DNA from: Pythium myriotylum
Taxonomy: Eukaryota > Oomycota > Peronosporomycetes > Pythiales > Pythiaceae
Reading direction: 5' to 3'
Length of the DNA stretch: 64,000 bases
NCBI GenBank assembly: GCA_023091665.1
Contig: JALJCQ010000019.1
Coordinates: forward strand, 682,001-746,000
Below the pieces are notes generated by a model, which saw only the letters and a list, made by a program, of their open reading frames with translations, was not told the DNA's origin and searched no databases. How positions within the stretch are numbered: the stretch's first letter is position 1; each line of letters starts with the position of its first letter. This document shows positions 63,062 to 64,000 of the stretch, piece by piece. The translations under genes and the position numbers were made by a program.

Positions 63062-64000
63062 TTAATGCATGGCATCTCCCGAGCTGTTCTTGAAGTGGTC
63101 GTCGTAGATGTTGGCCCTGAACTCTGATGGACAGAGTATGTCTCGGAGGTTCCGTGGACGGCGGTAGCACACAGTGATCTTGATGTTGTGGGCTGCGAAC
63201 TCGTCTTCAATACGGTGGGCTTGATAGATAGCTCGTAGTTGTTTCCGAGTTGGGCCGTTCGGGTCATAAGGCACAGACAAGAAGACTTGCTTGGGCTTGC
63301 CGAGTTCCGTGGTTGGCCGCGTCGTCTGTTGTGCTTCTTCTTGTAGCTTGGCGATTCTTTCGATGGCGTCGCGGAAATGGTCTCTAAGCTGGTTAGAGTT
63401 GTATCCGCGAGCTGCCAGGCGCTGGAAGAAGGCTCTGACTTGAGACAGGAAATCTTCCTTCCTGGTGTTCTGGCGGTAATACTTCTGGACAATGCCGATG
63501 ATGAGGCCTTTCAGAACGCCTGGAGGGTGTGCGCTTTGAGCCGCGATGTAGAGATAGAGATTGAGCTCTTTCTCATGAGTTCGAGTCTCGTATCTCGTGT
63601 CGGATCGGCGGATTTTGAGGTCAAGAAACGGTGCTTCACGACCGCGTTCCATGTACGTCCAGCGAAGTCCTGGAATCGTGTTGAGGCGGATCTTGAAGAG
63701 TTCGAAAGCACGGGGATCTTTTCCGTCTTGCCAAATCAAAAACACGTCGTCGATGTAGCGCTTGTAGAGCACGATGTAGTTGCTGAACTCTCGAAGGATG
63801 CTTCGCTCGTGATACGCTACGTAGAGTGATGCGTACGTGGGGGCACATGGTGTTCCCATGGCGGTGCCCTTGATTTGCTTCCACACGCAGTCTCCGAACA
63901 TGAACAAGTTCTCGTTCATGATGTAGTCGAGACCTTGGACGATCACATTCTCGAAGCGATGCTTCTCTTCTTGGAGCATGGCTTTGATTGTTGCGATGCC
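63062..64000 (-). CDS. Penelope-like reverse transcriptase, copy D (partial)
   Basis: C-terminal half of the reverse transcriptase, identical in the compared residues to copy C, including GTAMGTPCAP and YIDDVFLIW. It ends at the same stop and also lacks GIY-YIG. The N-terminal half lies beyond the window. Confidence 0.85.
   Translation of the reverse strand, partial: GIATIKAMLQEEKHRFENVIVQGLDYIMNENLFMFGDCVWKQIKGTAMGTPCAPTYASLYVAYHERSILREFSNYIVLYKRYIDDVFLIWQDGKDPRAFELFKIRLNTIPGLRWTYMERGREAPFLDLKIRRSDTRYETRTHEKELNLYLYIAAQSAHPPGVLKGLIIGIVQKYYRQNTRKEDFLSQVRAFFQRLAARGYNSNQLRDHFRDAIERIAKLQEEAQQTTRPTTELGKPKQVFLSVPYDPNGPTRKQLRAIYQAHRIEDEFAAHNIKITVCYRRPRNLRDILCPSEFRANIYDDHFKNSSGDAMH

Larger units (their letters stand above)
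62380..64000 (-). mobile_element. Penelope-like element copy D, cut by window end
   Basis: Repeats copy C with a constant offset of 3577 bp; all translated segments compared are identical, so the copies are essentially the same sequence over 1.6 kb. Includes the 3' block, heat-shock-element array, internal telomere-like tract and the reverse-transcriptase C-terminus. Its 5' part lies beyond base 64000. Confidence 0.9.

Noticed and set aside
1..64000. tRNA, rRNA or CRISPR features
   Set aside because: None seen on either strand; the sequence is eukaryotic.

Overview
The window reads as oomycete (stramenopile) nuclear DNA running toward a chromosome end. Supporting evidence: short introns of about 55-75 nt with CTAAT-like branch points, GC-rich coding third positions, a Crinkler (LFLAK) effector remnant, an ankyrin-Roco protein, an oomycete-style bZIP pair and TTTAGGG telomeric repeats. 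The G-rich strand of those repeats runs left to right, so the telomere should lie to the right of base 64000. No genus is claimed.

Layout. 1-31 kb is a housekeeping arm: a 5'-cut ankyrin-Roco GTPase, U5 snRNP 40 kDa WD40 protein (3 exons), a PERK-like ER eIF2alpha kinase, a small PH-domain protein, an FG-like hypothetical, the Nup98-Nup96 precursor with an apparent ubiquitin-like domain, two bZIP-like paralogues, ORC2 (3 exons, minus strand), and a head-to-head pair of paralogous membrane proteins. 31-48 kb holds a tandem family of four five-exon membrane/LRR genes, with a ferric-reductase-like oxidoreductase between copies 1 and 2. Copy 2 is dead: it has an in-frame stop, a 2.0 kb Mutator-like transposon with 9-bp target duplications, and an RNase H retroelement remnant. 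A broken Crinkler-HNH effector gene follows on the minus strand.

49-58.4 kb is decayed, repeat-rich subtelomere: a disabled LTR-type gag, a 46-49 bp minisatellite, an 11-mer (GATCACTGTCA) repeated about eleven times, and a truncated SF1 (UPF1-like) helicase fused behind HTH-like repeats.

From 58.5 kb to the end lies an array of endonuclease-deficient Penelope-like retroelements. Four head-to-tail copies (two short 5'-truncated stubs, one 3.57 kb copy with ORF1 and reverse transcriptase, one cut by the window end) are separated by TTTAGGG tracts, as expected if each copy was primed by a naked chromosome end and then capped by telomerase. Each long copy carries in its 3' block three tandem perfect heat-shock-element clusters. 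Because of the head-to-tail stacking these lie about 360 bp upstream of the neighbouring copy's ORF1, an arrangement resembling the 3' promoter of Drosophila HeT-A. This stress-element-bearing telomere retroelement array is the most unusual system in the window.
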